A DNA stretch of 64,000 nucleotides from Streptomyces sp. DG1A-41 (lineage in GTDB: Bacteria; Actinomycetota; Actinomycetes; Streptomycetales; Streptomycetaceae), in NCBI RefSeq assembly GCF_037055355.1, contig NZ_CP146350.1, forward strand, positions 6,099,001-6,163,000, read 5' to 3'. Positions within the stretch are counted from its first letter, which is position 1. Every line of letters starts with the position of its first letter. The notes under the pieces were generated by a model, which was not told the origin of the DNA, made no database searches, and saw nothing but the letters and a program-made list of their open reading frames with translations. Below are positions 1 to 9,617 of the stretch, in pieces. Both the position numbers and the translations under genes were made by a program.

Positions 1-113
1 GGGCGGATCGGGCCTCGGTGCTTCGCCGACTGACGGCCTGCGGCAGGATGGATGCCACCTGGTACGCACGCCTAGCTCGTGCTCGTACTGAAGACAACCG
101 CTGGAGACGCCCG

Positions 114-1235
114 GTGAGTTCCCCAGATCCGCAGGTTCGCGCAGCGCGAAACCAGTCAACCAGTTCCGCGAGTCCCGCGGCGCGCGGACCCGTCGTCGCG
201 GTCACCGGTGCCGCGTACGGCGTCGGTGCCCTGCTCACCGAGCAGCTCGCCGCGTCCGACGAGGTCAAGCAGGTCGTCGCCATCGACGAGCGGCGCGGCG
301 ACTGCGCCGCGGCGCAGTGGCACATCCTGGACGTACGGGATCCGGCCATCGCGGACAAGCTGCGAGGCGCCGACGTGGTGGTGCACCTGGCGCTGGACCT
401 CGACCTGGAGACCGACGCCGCCGCCCGAACGGCCTACAACGTACGGGGGACACAGACCGTCCTGACGGCGGCCGCGGCGGCCGGAGTGCACCGGGTCGTG
501 CTGTGCACCTCGGCGATGGTCTACGGAGCGCTGCCGGACAACGAGCTGCCGCTCTCCGAGGACGCTGAGCTGCGGGCCACGGCGGAGGCGACGGGCGTCG
601 GGGACCTGCTGGAGATCGAGCGGCTGGCGCGGCGGGCGCCGCGGGCGCACCCGGGGCTCAACGTCACCGTGGTGCGGCCGGCGATCCTGGTGGGAGGCAC
701 GGACACGGCGCTGACCAGGTACTTCGAGTCTCCTCGGCTGCTCGTCGTCGCCGGGTCGCGGCCCGCGTGGCAGTTCTGCCACGTCGAGGACCTGTGCAGC
801 GCGCTGGAGTACGCCGTCCTGGAGAAGGTCGACGGGGAACTGACCGTCGGGTGCGACGGGTGGCTGGAGCAGGAGGAGGTCGAGGAGCTCAGCGGCATCC
901 GGCGCATGGAGCTGCCGTCGGCGGTCGCGCTGGGTGCGGCGGCGCGCCTGCACCGCATCGGGCTCACGCCGTCTCCGGCCGGGGATCTGGCGTACACGAT
1001 GTACCCCTGGGTGGTCAGCGGCAGTCGGCTGCACGACGCCGGGTGGCGGCCGCGGTACACCAACGAGGAGGTGCTGGCGGAGCTCTTGGAGGAGGTCTCC
1101 GGCCGGCACACGGTGGCCGGGCGGCGACTGGGCCGCAAGGACGCGACGGCGGCGGGTGCCGCGGGTGCGACGGTGGCGCTGCTGGGTGCGGCCGCGGTGG
1201 TGCGACGGGCCCGGAAGGCCCGGCGGCGGATCTGA
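114..1235 (+). CDS. Atypical SDR / NAD-dependent epimerase-like protein
   Basis: This encodes a 373-residue extended-SDR family protein. A Rossmann nucleotide-binding glycine motif, TGAAYGVGA, lies near residues 30-38, followed by the VYG segment typical of epimerases. The YxxxK catalytic pair expected after VYG is not visible: the stretch reads GDLLEIE where YxxxK usually sits. The protein is therefore better called an atypical SDR that may bind NAD(P) without classical epimerase chemistry. The C-terminus is a short Ala/Gly-rich hydrophobic helix followed by a very basic tail, suggesting membrane association. The GTG at 114 is chosen because GGAG lies 7 bases upstream; the frame is open upstream to 18. 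moaE follows about 95 bases downstream. Substrate unknown. Confidence 0.8.
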   Translation: MSSPDPQVRAARNQSTSSASPAARGPVVAVTGAAYGVGALLTEQLAASDEVKQVVAIDERRGDCAAAQWHILDVRDPAIADKLRGADVVVHLALDLDLETDAAARTAYNVRGTQTVLTAAAAAGVHRVVLCTSAMVYGALPDNELPLSEDAELRATAEATGVGDLLEIERLARRAPRAHPGLNVTVVRPAILVGGTDTALTRYFESPRLLVVAGSRPAWQFCHVEDLCSALEYAVLEKVDGELTVGCDGWLEQEEVEELSGIRRMELPSAVALGAAARLHRIGLTPSPAGDLAYTMYPWVVSGSRLHDAGWRPRYTNEEVLAELLEEVSGRHTVAGRRLGRKDATAAGAAGATVALLGAAAVVRRARKARRRI

Positions 1236-1329
1236 GAGCCGCCTCTGTAGGAGACTCCGAACCCGTACGCGCGCGTGCCGGGTGATACCTCTATTCCGTC
1301 CTGTCGGTCCCGTGCGGCACGATGGAGGC

Positions 1330-1791
1330 ATGGCATCCACGAGCGATCACCCCGGTGAACAGGCCGCGCAGGACCCGATCAGGCTGATCGGGATTCGGGA
1401 CACGGCTCTCTCCGTGGACGAGGTGTTCCGGGCCGTCGGGGACGACGCGGCCGGAGGCACCGCGCTCTTCGTGGGGACCGTGCGGAACCACGACGGGGGT
1501 GCCGACGTCGCGGAGCTGGGCTATTCGTGCCACCCCAGTGCCGAGGCCGAGATGCGGCGGATCGCCGAGAAGGTTGTCGCCGAGTTCCCGGTACGCGCGC
1601 TGGCCGCCGTGCACCGGGTGGGCGACCTGAGTGTCGGGGACCTCGCCGTGGTCGTCGCCGTCTCCTGTCCGCACCGGGGAGAGGCCTTCGAGGCCTGCCG
1701 GAAGCTGATCGACGACCTCAAGCACGAAGTGCCCATCTGGAAGCATCAGAAGTTCTCCGACGGTACCGAGGAGTGGGTGGGCGCCTGCTGA
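1330..1791 (+). CDS. moaE: Molybdopterin synthase catalytic subunit MoaE
   Basis: This is the 153-residue large subunit of molybdopterin synthase, which with thiocarboxylated MoaD converts cyclic pyranopterin monophosphate to molybdopterin in the cytoplasm. The family signature is clear at the C-terminus: VPIWKHQ with the catalytic-site lysine, then DGTEEWV. The internal segment GTVRNHDGG is the usual conserved loop. Length is normal for MoaE. The ATG at 1330 follows a GGAGG that is only 1 base away, so translation could instead begin at the in-frame GTG at 1312 or from a short leader. No MoaD gene lies next to it in this window. Confidence 0.93.
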   Translation: MASTSDHPGEQAAQDPIRLIGIRDTALSVDEVFRAVGDDAAGGTALFVGTVRNHDGGADVAELGYSCHPSAEAEMRRIAEKVVAEFPVRALAAVHRVGDLSVGDLAVVVAVSCPHRGEAFEACRKLIDDLKHEVPIWKHQKFSDGTEEWVGAC

Positions 1792-1907
1792 ATCCGGGGC
1801 GCCGTATTCCGGTTGCGTAACCGCACCCCTGGCGTGAGCGTTGTCACTGCGGATGGTTAATCTGCTGATCAGTCAGTTGCGGACGCTCAAAGGGGTTGGA
1901 GGTCGGC

Positions 1908-2072
1908 ATGGCGGCGCTCGCCTGGTTGCTGATTCCGCTTGTGGCTGCGATCGGCGCGGGCCTCTGGGGCAGTTGGGCCAACAGGACCCGCAAGGTCCGT
2001 GGCGACGGCCCGGAACTCATCGGTTACGCCCGCTTCCGCGAGGCCATGGAGAAGCCCCGGCCGGGTAGCTGA
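1908..2072 (+). CDS. Small single-span membrane protein (54 aa)
   Basis: This is a short gene with GGAGG five bases before its ATG. It begins with a hydrophobic helix (residues 3-21, ALAWLLIPLVAAIGAGLWG), then a basic stretch NRTRKVRGDG and a conserved-looking tail ELIGYARFREAME. This topology, one N-terminal membrane anchor with a small cytoplasmic tail, is common among small Streptomyces proteins of unknown function. It ends 40 bases before a strong hairpin terminator. It is supported by start spacing, codon bias and layout rather than by any recognised domain; no function is assigned. Confidence 0.7.
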   Translation: MAALAWLLIPLVAAIGAGLWGSWANRTRKVRGDGPELIGYARFREAMEKPRPGS

Positions 2073-2111
2073 CGGCCAGGAAAACAGCAGGTCACAGGCG
2101 TTTGAGCCCAC

Positions 2112-2136
2112 AGGGCCGCCCCGGACGGGCGGCCCT
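2112..2136 (+). terminator. Intrinsic-type hairpin after the small membrane protein
   Basis: A perfect 10-bp stem (AGGGCCGCCC pairing with GGGCGGCCCT) closes on a 5-base loop. It lies 40 bases after the stop at 2072 and before the next gene at 2175. There is no U-run, as is usual for Streptomyces terminators. Confidence 0.7.
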
Positions 2137-2174
2137 GACGGTGCGCTGACAGGACCGTCCCGTACTGTCGAGTC

Positions 2175-3266
2175 ATGCCACGCCGCACCGCGACGATGCT
2201 CGCCTCCACCCTGATACTGATCGCGCTCCTGTGCGCGGGAGTGTTCATCCCCGTGCCGTATTCGGAGATGTCCCCGGGGCCGACGGTGAACACGCTGGGC
2301 GATCACGGCGGCGAGCCGGTGCTCCAGATTTCGGGGCGGAAGACGTATGCGACCAGTGGCCATCTGAACATGACGACGGTGCGGGTCACCAGCGCCGACT
2401 ACCGGATGAACCTGGTCGAGGCCGTCTACGGCTGGCTCGCGCATGACAACAAGGTGGTGCCGCACGAGACGCTCTACCCGGACGGCAAGACCGAGGAGCA
2501 GTCCACGCAGGAGAACGCCGAGGAGTTCAGCCAGTCCCAGGAGAGCGCCAAGGTCGCCGCGCTGAAGGAACTCGACGTTCCGGTGAAGTCGTGGGTCATC
2601 GTCTCGACGGTCGTCAAGGGGTCCCCGGCCGAGGGCAAACTGCACGCGGGGGACGTGATCAAGGCCGTCGACGGTACGGCGGTGAAGGAGCCGGCCGACG
2701 TCGCGAAGCTCGTCACGAAGCGCAAGCCGGGCCAGGACGTCCGCTTCACGATCGTGCCAGCCAAGGAGCAGACCGCCGCGGAGAAGGAGAAGCGGACGCC
2801 GACGAAGACGCAGAACATCACCATCACCACGACGACCTCGGACGACGCCGGCGAGAAGCGGGCCATCGTGGGGATCTCCGCGGGGACCGACCACACGTTC
2901 CCGTTCACCATCGACATCAAGCTGGCCGATGTCGGCGGGCCGAGCGCCGGTCTGATGTTCGCGCTCGGCATCTACGACAAGCTCACGCCGGGGAGCCTGA
3001 CCGGCGGCAAGTTCGTGGCCGGTACGGGGACGATCGACGACGAGGGCAAGGTCGGCCCGATCGGCGGCATCGAGATGAAGACCGTGGGCGCGCGGGCGAA
3101 GGGCGCGCAGTACTTCCTGACGCCCGCGGACAACTGCGAGGCCGCCGCCAAGGACACCCCCGAGGGGCTCACCCTCATCAAGGTGAACACCATCGAGGAC
3201 GCTCTCGGCGCTCTCAAGGACGTCCGCAGCGGCGACACCGCCGATCTGCCGAAGTGCGGCAAGTAG
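2175..3266 (+). CDS. Membrane-anchored PDZ / Lon-type (S16) serine protease, YlbL family
   Basis: This 363-residue protein has one N-terminal transmembrane helix (about residues 8-26), a PDZ domain in the middle (about 120-200) and a C-terminal Lon-like proteolytic domain. The Ser-Lys dyad is visible: Ser257 in GGPSAGLMF and Lys302 in GGIEMKTVG, the spacing typical of S16 proteases without an ATPase. The family is thought to act on the outer face of the membrane; its substrates are not known here. There is no good ribosome-binding site. A TACTGT hexamer 12 bases before the ATG would suit a leaderless transcript. The neighbour downstream is convergent. Confidence 0.88.
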   Translation: MPRRTATMLASTLILIALLCAGVFIPVPYSEMSPGPTVNTLGDHGGEPVLQISGRKTYATSGHLNMTTVRVTSADYRMNLVEAVYGWLAHDNKVVPHETLYPDGKTEEQSTQENAEEFSQSQESAKVAALKELDVPVKSWVIVSTVVKGSPAEGKLHAGDVIKAVDGTAVKEPADVAKLVTKRKPGQDVRFTIVPAKEQTAAEKEKRTPTKTQNITITTTTSDDAGEKRAIVGISAGTDHTFPFTIDIKLADVGGPSAGLMFALGIYDKLTPGSLTGGKFVAGTGTIDDEGKVGPIGGIEMKTVGARAKGAQYFLTPADNCEAAAKDTPEGLTLIKVNTIEDALGALKDVRSGDTADLPKCGK

Positions 3267-3311
3267 TCCGCAGGGCCGGGGACCGGCCCGGGCCGCGCGG
3301 CCGCCCGGCTA

Positions 3312-3854
3312 CTACTCCTCGAACGTCGCCGCCAAAGCCTCCGCCAGGCCCGGTACCAGGTCGGAGCCGGTGAGGACCTCCGTGGGGGAGTCCTTCTCGC
3401 GCAGGCGCAGGGCCGACTCGCGGCTGCCGTCCCGCAGGACCGCGACCGTCATCCGGACCTCCTGACGGGCTGGGTGGTCCGCCACCCACTTCGACAGCGC
3501 GGCCTCGTCCAGGCCCTGCGGAACCTGGGCCTCCGCGGACGGCGGCAGCATCAGGCGCTCCACGGCGAGGGCGCAGCCGGCCACCGCGTCGGGCCACGCG
3601 ATGGTGGCGAGGAACTCGTCGAGCGGCTTGCCCGTTGGAACTTCGTCCTGCTCGATCGGGGTGAGGCCGGAGTTCTCCGACTCGTCGCCCAGACCGAGCC
3701 GGTCCGCGAGCGAGGGCTGTTCGGCCCGGAGCCGGGCGGTGTCGACGAGGGCGAAGAGGCGGGCTGGCTGGTCCCAGCCGAGGCCGGAGACGTACTCGTC
3801 GATCTCGAGCACGGCCCGGGTGAGCGGGTTCGCTGCCATGGGAGTGTTGGACAT
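3312..3854 (-). CDS. PPA1309-family conserved actinobacterial protein
   Basis: This 180-residue soluble protein begins MSNTPMAANPLTRAVLEIDEY and resembles a small actinobacterial family of unknown function that often lies beside the UPF0182 gene, as it does here (divergent, about 150 bases apart). The family usually shows a tryptophan-rich N-terminal part (SGLGWDQPARLFALVDT) and a Val/Leu-rich C-terminal half, both present. No catalytic motif can be recognised. The ATG at 3854 is preceded by AGGA at workable spacing; an in-frame ATG five codons later is an alternative. The shared upstream region probably holds divergent promoters for both genes. Confidence 0.75.
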   Translation of the reverse strand: MSNTPMAANPLTRAVLEIDEYVSGLGWDQPARLFALVDTARLRAEQPSLADRLGLGDESENSGLTPIEQDEVPTGKPLDEFLATIAWPDAVAGCALAVERLMLPPSAEAQVPQGLDEAALSKWVADHPARQEVRMTVAVLRDGSRESALRLREKDSPTEVLTGSDLVPGLAEALAATFEE

Positions 3855-4005
3855 GGTCACAATCCTGCCTCGTTCCCGACCGGAATCGGGAACCGAGTAA
3901 ACGGTGAGTAAGTTGCATAGGTGGGGGCCCACGATCACGGGGGCCGCAGACGGTCCGTGAAGACGCGGGCCTGACGAATCAACAGCGAACTTCGAGGTGC
4001 GCACC

Positions 4006-6990
4006 TTGGCTTTCCAGATGCCGGACCGCGGCGGAGGCCCTTCGGGGCCGCGGATCAGAGTGGGCCGCCCGTCCCGGCGTGTCCGGACCCTGCTCATGAC
4101 ACTGGGCGTCCTGGCCGCCCTCGGCATGGTGTTCACCATGTTCGCGGGCTTTTGGACGGACTGGCTCTGGTACCGGTCGGTGAACTACTCGTCGGTCTTC
4201 ACCACCACCCTGTGGACCAAGATCGGGCTCTTCTTCGTCTTCGGTCTGCTCATGGCCCTCGCGGTCGGCTTCAACATCTGGCTGGCGCACCGACTGCGGC
4301 CGCCGCTGAGCGCCATGTCCATGGAGCAGCAGAACCTCGACCGCTACCGGATGGGCATCGCGCCCTACAAGAAGTGGCTGCTGCTCGGGATCACGGCCCT
4401 GGTGGGCCTGATCGCCGGCGCCTCCGCGTCCGGCCAGTGGCGGACGTGGCTGATGTGGGTCAATGGCGTGCCCTTCGGCCAGAAGGATCCCCAGTTCAAG
4501 CTGGACGTCTCCTTCTACGCCTTCGACCTGCCCTGGTACCGGTTCCTGCTCGGCTTCGGCTTCGCCGCGGCGATCCTGTCCGTGATCGCCGCCGCGCTCA
4601 CGCACTACCTGTACGGCGGCCTGCGCGTCACCAGCCCCGGCGCCCGCGCCACGGCGGCGGCCACCGGGCACCTGTCGGTGCTCATCGGCGTCTTCGTGGC
4701 CCTGAAGGCGGTCGCGTACTGGCTCGACCGGTACGGACTCGCGGTCAAGTCCAGCGACTTCAGGGCGACCGACAACTGGACGGGCCTGAGGTACGTCGAC
4801 GCCAACGCCTACCTGCCGGCCAAGACGATCCTGTTCTGCATCGCCGTCATCTGCGCGCTGCTGTTCTTCGCCACCCTGTGGCGGCGCACCTGGCAACTGC
4901 CGGTGATCGGCTTCGGCCTGATGGTGCTCTCCGCGATCCTCATCGGCGGCCTCTACCCGGCGATCGTGCAGAAGTTCCAGGTCCAGCCGAACGAGCAGGC
5001 CAAGGAAGCGCCGTACGTCGAGAAGAACCTCGAGGCGACGCGCAAGGCCTACGGCATCGACGGCACCAAGGTCACCGACTACTCGGGCACGAGCAAGACC
5101 GAGGACAAGACCACGCTCCGCGACGACGTCGACTCCACGGCGAGCATCCGGATCATGGACCCGAACATCGTCTCGCCGACGTTCCAGCAGCTCCAGCAGA
5201 TCAGGAACTACTACGCGTTCCCGGACAACCTGGACGTCGACCGCTACACCAAGGACGGCAAGGACCAGGACACGGTCATCGGCCTGCGTGAGCTGAACCT
5301 GGCGGGCATCCCGAAGAAGAACTGGATCAACAACCACTTCCGTTACACCCACGGCTACGGAGTGGTCGCCGCCGAGGGCACCAGCGCCGACGCCCAGGGC
5401 CGTCCGGTCTTCACGGAGTCCGACCTGCCCTCCGAGGGCGACCTCGGCACGTACGAACAGCGGGTCTACTACGGTGAGAAGACCACCACCTACTCGATCG
5501 TCGGCGGTCCCCAGAAGGAGATCGACTACTCCGACGACAACGGCGAGAAGACCACCAGCTACAAGGGCGACAGCGGGGTCAACCTCTCCAACCCGGTCAA
5601 CCGGGCCGCGTACGCGGTGGCGTTCGGTGAGCCGCAGATCCTGTACTCGGGCGCCATCGGCGACGGTTCGCGGATCCTGTACAACCGCACACCCAAGGAG
5701 CGCGTCGAGGCGGTCGCCCCCTGGCTGACCATCGACGGCGACGCCTACCCGGCGGTGGTGAACGGCCGTATCCAGTGGATCGTCGACGCGTACACGACGA
5801 CCAACGGATACCCGTACTCCTCGCGTACGACCCTCGGTGACACGACGGCGGACTCGCTGACCGCCGCCAACAACAACCGCGCGGTGGTGGCCCAGCAGAA
5901 CCAGGTCAACTACATCCGCAACTCGGTGAAGGCGACCGTCGACGCGTACACCGGCGAGGTCAAGCTCTACCAGTGGGACACCAAGGACCCGGTCCTGAAG
6001 ACCTGGATGAAGGCATTCCCGGACACGGTGGAGCCCAAGAGCGACATCTCCAAGGACCTGATGGACCACCTGCGCTACCCGCAGGACCTGTTCAAGGTCC
6101 AGCGGGAGCTGCTCACCCGCTACCACGTCAGGGACGCGACGACGTTCCTCAGCGGCAGCGAGGTGTGGCAGGTGCCGGACGACCCGACGAACCGGTCGGG
6201 CAACGCGGTGCCGCCGTACTACCTGAGCATGAAGATGCCCGACCAGAAGGCCCAGTCGTTCTCGCTGACGACGACCTTCACGCCCAACGGCCGGGACAAC
6301 CTCAGCGCGTTCATGGCGGTCGACGCCGAGGCGGGCGCCAGTGACTACGGCAAGATCAGAATCCTGAAACTGCCGACGAACACGACGGTCAACGGACCCA
6401 AGCAGGTCCAGAGCCAGTTCAACTCCCAAGAGGAGATCGCCGAGTCCATCAGGCTCCTGAGAGGCGGCGACTCCGAAGTCGAGTACGGCAACCTGCTGAC
6501 GGTGCCGCTCGACGGCGGACTGCTCTACGTGGAGCCGGTCTACGTACGCGGTGGTGGACTGAAGTACCCGCTGCTGCGGAAGGTGCTGGTCACCTACGGA
6601 GGTCAGACCGCCTTCGAGAACACGCTCGACGGGGCCCTCAACAAGATCTTCGGGACGGAGGGGCAGGCCCCCGAGCCACCGGACGAGGGTGACACCACGA
6701 CGCCACCGCCGACGTCCGACAACCCGACGGTCCAACAGGCCTTGGAGGACGCCCAGAAGGCGTTCGACGCGGGCCAGGAGGCCCTCAAGGAGAACGACTG
6801 GGAGGCGTACGGCCGGGCGCAGAAGGACCTCGAGGACGCTCTGCAGCGAGCCGAGGACGCGCAGGCCCAGGCCGGCCGCGGGGTGCCGGCGGCGGCGAGA
6901 GCAAGCCCAGCGCCAGCCCGAGCGGCAGTCCGAGCCCCAAGCCGAGCAGCTAGGGGCCTGGCCTGGTCAAATGTCCACCCCGCGCCGTGA
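4006..6990 (+). CDS. UPF0182 family large membrane protein; C-terminal tail frameshifted
   Basis: This is a very large membrane protein of the actinobacterial UPF0182 family. About seven hydrophobic helices occupy the first third (residues 20-330), followed by a long extracytoplasmic part and an acidic, Ala/Glu-rich coiled-coil-like end. The start is uncertain. TTG at 4006 has GAGGTG at good spacing; GTG 3997 and ATG 4018 are alternatives. The last 35 or so codons look wrong: a Ser/Pro-rich tail ([19 protein letters not shown], then TAG at 6951) typical of this family lies in another frame. One base appears to be missing in the GC run near 6875-6885, so the natural end is probably 6953. Function unknown. 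Confidence 0.85.
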   Translation: MAFQMPDRGGGPSGPRIRVGRPSRRVRTLLMTLGVLAALGMVFTMFAGFWTDWLWYRSVNYSSVFTTTLWTKIGLFFVFGLLMALAVGFNIWLAHRLRPPLSAMSMEQQNLDRYRMGIAPYKKWLLLGITALVGLIAGASASGQWRTWLMWVNGVPFGQKDPQFKLDVSFYAFDLPWYRFLLGFGFAAAILSVIAAALTHYLYGGLRVTSPGARATAAATGHLSVLIGVFVALKAVAYWLDRYGLAVKSSDFRATDNWTGLRYVDANAYLPAKTILFCIAVICALLFFATLWRRTWQLPVIGFGLMVLSAILIGGLYPAIVQKFQVQPNEQAKEAPYVEKNLEATRKAYGIDGTKVTDYSGTSKTEDKTTLRDDVDSTASIRIMDPNIVSPTFQQLQQIRNYYAFPDNLDVDRYTKDGKDQDTVIGLRELNLAGIPKKNWINNHFRYTHGYGVVAAEGTSADAQGRPVFTESDLPSEGDLGTYEQRVYYGEKTTTYSIVGGPQKEIDYSDDNGEKTTSYKGDSGVNLSNPVNRAAYAVAFGEPQILYSGAIGDGSRILYNRTPKERVEAVAPWLTIDGDAYPAVVNGRIQWIVDAYTTTNGYPYSSRTTLGDTTADSLTAANNNRAVVAQQNQVNYIRNSVKATVDAYTGEVKLYQWDTKDPVLKTWMKAFPDTVEPKSDISKDLMDHLRYPQDLFKVQRELLTRYHVRDATTFLSGSEVWQVPDDPTNRSGNAVPPYYLSMKMPDQKAQSFSLTTTFTPNGRDNLSAFMAVDAEAGASDYGKIRILKLPTNTTVNGPKQVQSQFNSQEEIAESIRLLRGGDSEVEYGNLLTVPLDGGLLYVEPVYVRGGGLKYPLLRKVLVTYGGQTAFENTLDGALNKIFGTEGQAPEPPDEGDTTTPPPTSDNPTVQQALEDAQKAFDAGQEALKENDWEAYGRAQKDLEDALQRAEDAQAQAGRGVPAAARASPAPARAAVRAPSRAARGLAWSNVHPAP

Positions 6991-7010
6991 TACGGTTGTG
7001 AACACAACGG

Positions 7011-7084
7011 CGCGGGGTGGAGCAGCTCGGTAGCTCGCTGGGCTCATAACCCAGAGGTCGCAGGTTCAAATCCTGTCCCCGCTA
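7011..7084 (+). tRNA. Initiator tRNA-fMet (CAT anticodon), copy 1
   Basis: This is a full cloverleaf with anticodon CAT. Three consecutive G:C pairs in the anticodon stem (GGG/CCC) and a mismatched C1:U72 end of the acceptor stem are the marks of an initiator tRNA. No CCA is encoded. It is identical to the copy at 9236-9309, and a 14-bp terminator hairpin follows. Confidence 0.95.
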
Positions 7085-7120
7085 CTGAAATCGCGAAGTC
7101 CGAGTGACGGAGCGACCATG

Positions 7121-7153
7121 AAGGCCCGGATTCCACAAAGGAATCCGGGCCTT
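7121..7153 (+). terminator. Terminator hairpin of first tRNA-fMet
   Basis: A perfect 14-bp inverted repeat (AAGGCCCGGATTCC with its complement) around loop ACAAA lies 36 bases after the tRNA and ends in CTTCGTG. Confidence 0.85.
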
Positions 7154-7318
7154 CGTGATGTGTGAACGCATGTGCTGGCCTGGGCTGCGGCCGCGCCGCC
7201 GGGGGGAGTTGGGAAATCTGTGTTTGACTTGTCTCTCTGTGGGCATGTCGACAAAACGCTGTAGTGACCTCACTGGCTGCGGTATACCAGGTGTACCCAG
7301 GTTGCAGGTGGTGCGACG

Positions 7319-9142
7319 ATGGACGTTATGGGGGACAAGACAACTCTGTTCGAGACAGGGCGTTTTGTGCAGCCTTCCAGCCGGGAGGACACCGACACCC
7401 CGGACGAGGCCGGGGAGATCGCCGACGAGGCGGCCGAAGAGCTGCGTCAGCGGCTCGCTGCGGAGGCCGGCGACGTCGAGGCGATGAGTGTCCTCGGGGC
7501 CATGCTGCTGCGCCGTGGTGATCTCGACGGTGCCGAACCCCATCTGCGTGCAGCCACCGCCGCGGGCGACCGGGCCGCCGCCAACAACCTCGGAGTCCTG
7601 CTCCACCAGCGCGGATACGCCGACGAGGCCGCCGGCTGGTGGCGGATCGCCGCCGTCGCCGGATCCGCGGCGGCCGCGCACGCCCTCGGTCGGCACCACC
7701 GCGAGCGCGGCGACGAACCCGCCGCCGAGTACTGGCTGCGCCAGTCCGCCGAACAGGGCCACACGCTGGGCGCGTACGCGCTCGCCGACCTGCTGGAGCA
7801 CCGCGGTGACGCCGGGGCCGAGCAGTGGATGCGGGTGGCGGCCGAGCGCGGGCACCGGGAGGCGGCGTACCGCCTGGCCCGGGCGCTGGACCGGAAGGTG
7901 GCGCGGGAGGCCGGCGGTGACAACGGTGTCCAGGCGCTGGACGAGGTCGAGCAGTGGTACCGGCAGGCCGCCGCGCGCGGCCACCGGCGGGCCGCGCTGC
8001 ACCTCGGGACGATCCTGGAGAAGCGCGGCGAGCTCAAGGAGGCCGGACGCTGGTACCTGACGTCCGCCAAGGACGGCGAGGCGCGGGCCGCCTGCGCGCT
8101 CGGCTTCCTGCTGCGTGACGCGGGCGACACCGAGAACGCCGCAGTGTGGTGGCTGCGGGCCGCCCAGGACGGTGACGGCAACGCGGCGAACGCGCTGGGC
8201 GCGCTGCACGCCGAGCGGGGCGAGACCCAGACCGCCGAGCGCTGGTACCGGGCCGCCATGGACGCGGGCGACGTGAACGGCGCCTACAACCTCGGGCTGC
8301 TCTGCGCCGAACAGGGGCGCACCGCGCAGGCCGAGCAGTGGTACCGGCGCGCGGCCTACGCCGGGCACCGGGAGGCCGCGAACGCGTTGGCGATCCTGCT
8401 GCTGCGGGGCGGGGACGAGACGGGCGCGGAGCCGTGGTTCTCCAAGGCCGCGGAGGCCGGGAGCGTGGACGCCGCCTTCAACCTGGGCATCCTGCACGCC
8501 GGCCGGGGTGAGGAGCAGGCCGCGCTGCGCTGGTACGAGCGGGCCGCGGCCGCCGGGCACACCGAGGCGGCGCTCCAGGTCGGCATGGCCCGGCTGCGGG
8601 AGGGTGACGAGCAGGAGGCCGAGCGGCATCTGCGGTGTGCGGCCGGGGGCGGGAGCGCCGAGGCCGCGTACCGGCTGGCGACCGTGCTCGACGCGCGTCG
8701 GCCGCCGGAGCCCGCGCACGAGCTCGGGGAGCCGGTGCACCGGCGGAGCGAGTGCGAGGAGTGGTACGAGAGAGCGGCCTCGCGGGGGCACCGGCGGGCG
8801 CAGGTGCGGGTGGGCATGCTCGCCGCCGCCCGTGGGGACGTCGTCGAGGCGGCTCGGTGGTACCGGGAGGCGGCCGAGGCCGGGTCCCGCAACGGGGCGT
8901 TCAATCTCGGGCTGCTGCTCGCCCGGGAGGGGAGCGAGCCCGAGGCGGCTGGGTGGTGGACGCGGGCGGCTGACGCCGGGCACGGGCGGGCGGCGTTGCG
9001 GCTGGCCCTGGTCTACGCGCGTCGGGGGGAGCTGGCGGAGGGGCAGCGGTGGGCCGACCGGGCGGTGGCGTTGGGGCCGGGGTCCGTGGCGGAGCGGGCG
9101 GCTCGGTTGCGGGATGCGCTGAGGCAGGAGCTGTCGGCGTGA
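7319..9142 (+). CDS. Sel1/TPR-like repeat protein
   Basis: This 607-residue protein is built almost wholly from about 13 Sel1-like helical repeats of roughly 36 residues. Each carries a pattern like A..LG.L...GD...AE.WY..AA..G...AA, for example residues from EARAACALGFLLRDAGDTE onwards. Such solenoids act as protein-interaction scaffolds, usually cytoplasmic; no catalytic domain or export signal is seen. The N-terminal 40 residues are acidic and probably unstructured. ATG 7319 and ATG 7328 are both possible starts; related proteins, as I remember them, begin MGDKTTLFETG, favouring 7328. The gene sits alone between two identical initiator tRNA genes. Confidence 0.88.
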   Translation: MDVMGDKTTLFETGRFVQPSSREDTDTPDEAGEIADEAAEELRQRLAAEAGDVEAMSVLGAMLLRRGDLDGAEPHLRAATAAGDRAAANNLGVLLHQRGYADEAAGWWRIAAVAGSAAAAHALGRHHRERGDEPAAEYWLRQSAEQGHTLGAYALADLLEHRGDAGAEQWMRVAAERGHREAAYRLARALDRKVAREAGGDNGVQALDEVEQWYRQAAARGHRRAALHLGTILEKRGELKEAGRWYLTSAKDGEARAACALGFLLRDAGDTENAAVWWLRAAQDGDGNAANALGALHAERGETQTAERWYRAAMDAGDVNGAYNLGLLCAEQGRTAQAEQWYRRAAYAGHREAANALAILLLRGGDETGAEPWFSKAAEAGSVDAAFNLGILHAGRGEEQAALRWYERAAAAGHTEAALQVGMARLREGDEQEAERHLRCAAGGGSAEAAYRLATVLDARRPPEPAHELGEPVHRRSECEEWYERAASRGHRRAQVRVGMLAAARGDVVEAARWYREAAEAGSRNGAFNLGLLLAREGSEPEAAGWWTRAADAGHGRAALRLALVYARRGELAEGQRWADRAVALGPGSVAERAARLRDALRQELSA

Positions 9143-9193
9143 CCCTGCCGTGGGCATCATGAGGCTCTCGGCTCGCAGCTCCAGCTAAGCGAT

Positions 9194-9223
9194 TTGCATC
9201 CGTCCTCCGCGTTGACGTAACGT
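9194..9223 (+). promoter_or_regulatory. Candidate promoter of second tRNA-fMet
   Basis: TTGCAT and TAACGT are separated by 18 bases, placing a start point just before the tRNA at 9236. This is inferred from spacing only. Confidence 0.4.
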
Positions 9224-9235
9224 TGCATTCACCGA

Positions 9236-9309
9236 CGCGGGGTGGAGCAGCTCGGTAGCTCGCTGGGCTCATAACCCAGAGGTCGCAGGTTCAAATCCTG
9301 TCCCCGCTA
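9236..9309 (+). tRNA. Initiator tRNA-fMet (CAT anticodon), copy 2
   Basis: The sequence is identical over all 74 bases to the copy at 7011-7084, with the same GGG/CCC anticodon stem and C1:U72 mismatch of initiators. Its terminator hairpin differs from that of copy 1, so the duplication covers little more than the tRNA itself. Confidence 0.95.
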
Positions 9310-9316
9310 CTGAAGG

Positions 9317-9352
9317 CCGAGGGCCGGAATCCGAAAGGGTTCCGGCCCTCGG
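9317..9352 (+). terminator. Terminator hairpin of second tRNA-fMet
   Basis: CCGAGGGCCGGAA pairs with TTCCGGCCCTCGG over 13 bp, around a short loop containing GAAA, 8 bases after the tRNA. Confidence 0.85.
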
Positions 9353-9570
9353 TGTGTCTACCGGCGGTTGGGTGCGGTAGGCGGACTGGAGGCGGTCGGT
9401 CGTGCCGGTGCGGATCTCCCACCCAGTCCATGGGGAGCGACGGTGTCGAGCGCAGTCGTCTCGTCCGCCTTCAGGAGCTTCGCCGTTCAGCATGCTCGGG
9501 CCGTAGAGCATGCCGCCCAGCAGCTCGCCGGGGCCGGCCGCCCAGGAAGGCTTGAAAGTGTGCGTGCAGT

Positions 9571-9606
9571 GAGAAGCCCCGGCGCCCATCGGGGCCGGGG
9601 CTTCTC
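9571..9606 (-). terminator. Terminator hairpin downstream of the Fur-family gene
   Basis: GAGAAGCCCCGGC and its exact complement are separated by 10 bases, starting 12 bases beyond the stop codon of the minus-strand regulator gene. The 9353-9570 stretch next to it holds no gene I can support. Confidence 0.75.
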
Positions 9607-9617
9607 GTGTGCGATGA

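Noticed and set aside
3979..6735. A 918-codon open frame on the minus strand
   Set aside because: It is the high-GC mirror of the UPF0182 gene: Arg/Gly/Val-rich, no domains, and the plus strand carries recognisable membrane protein.
7224..7252. Promoter for the Sel1 gene starting TTGACT
   Set aside because: No acceptable minus-10 lies 16-19 bases downstream.
9269..9589. Minus-strand protein ending GTGFEPATSGL
   Set aside because: This ending is the antisense translation of the tRNA-fMet T-arm, a well-known false protein; the rest has no motif.
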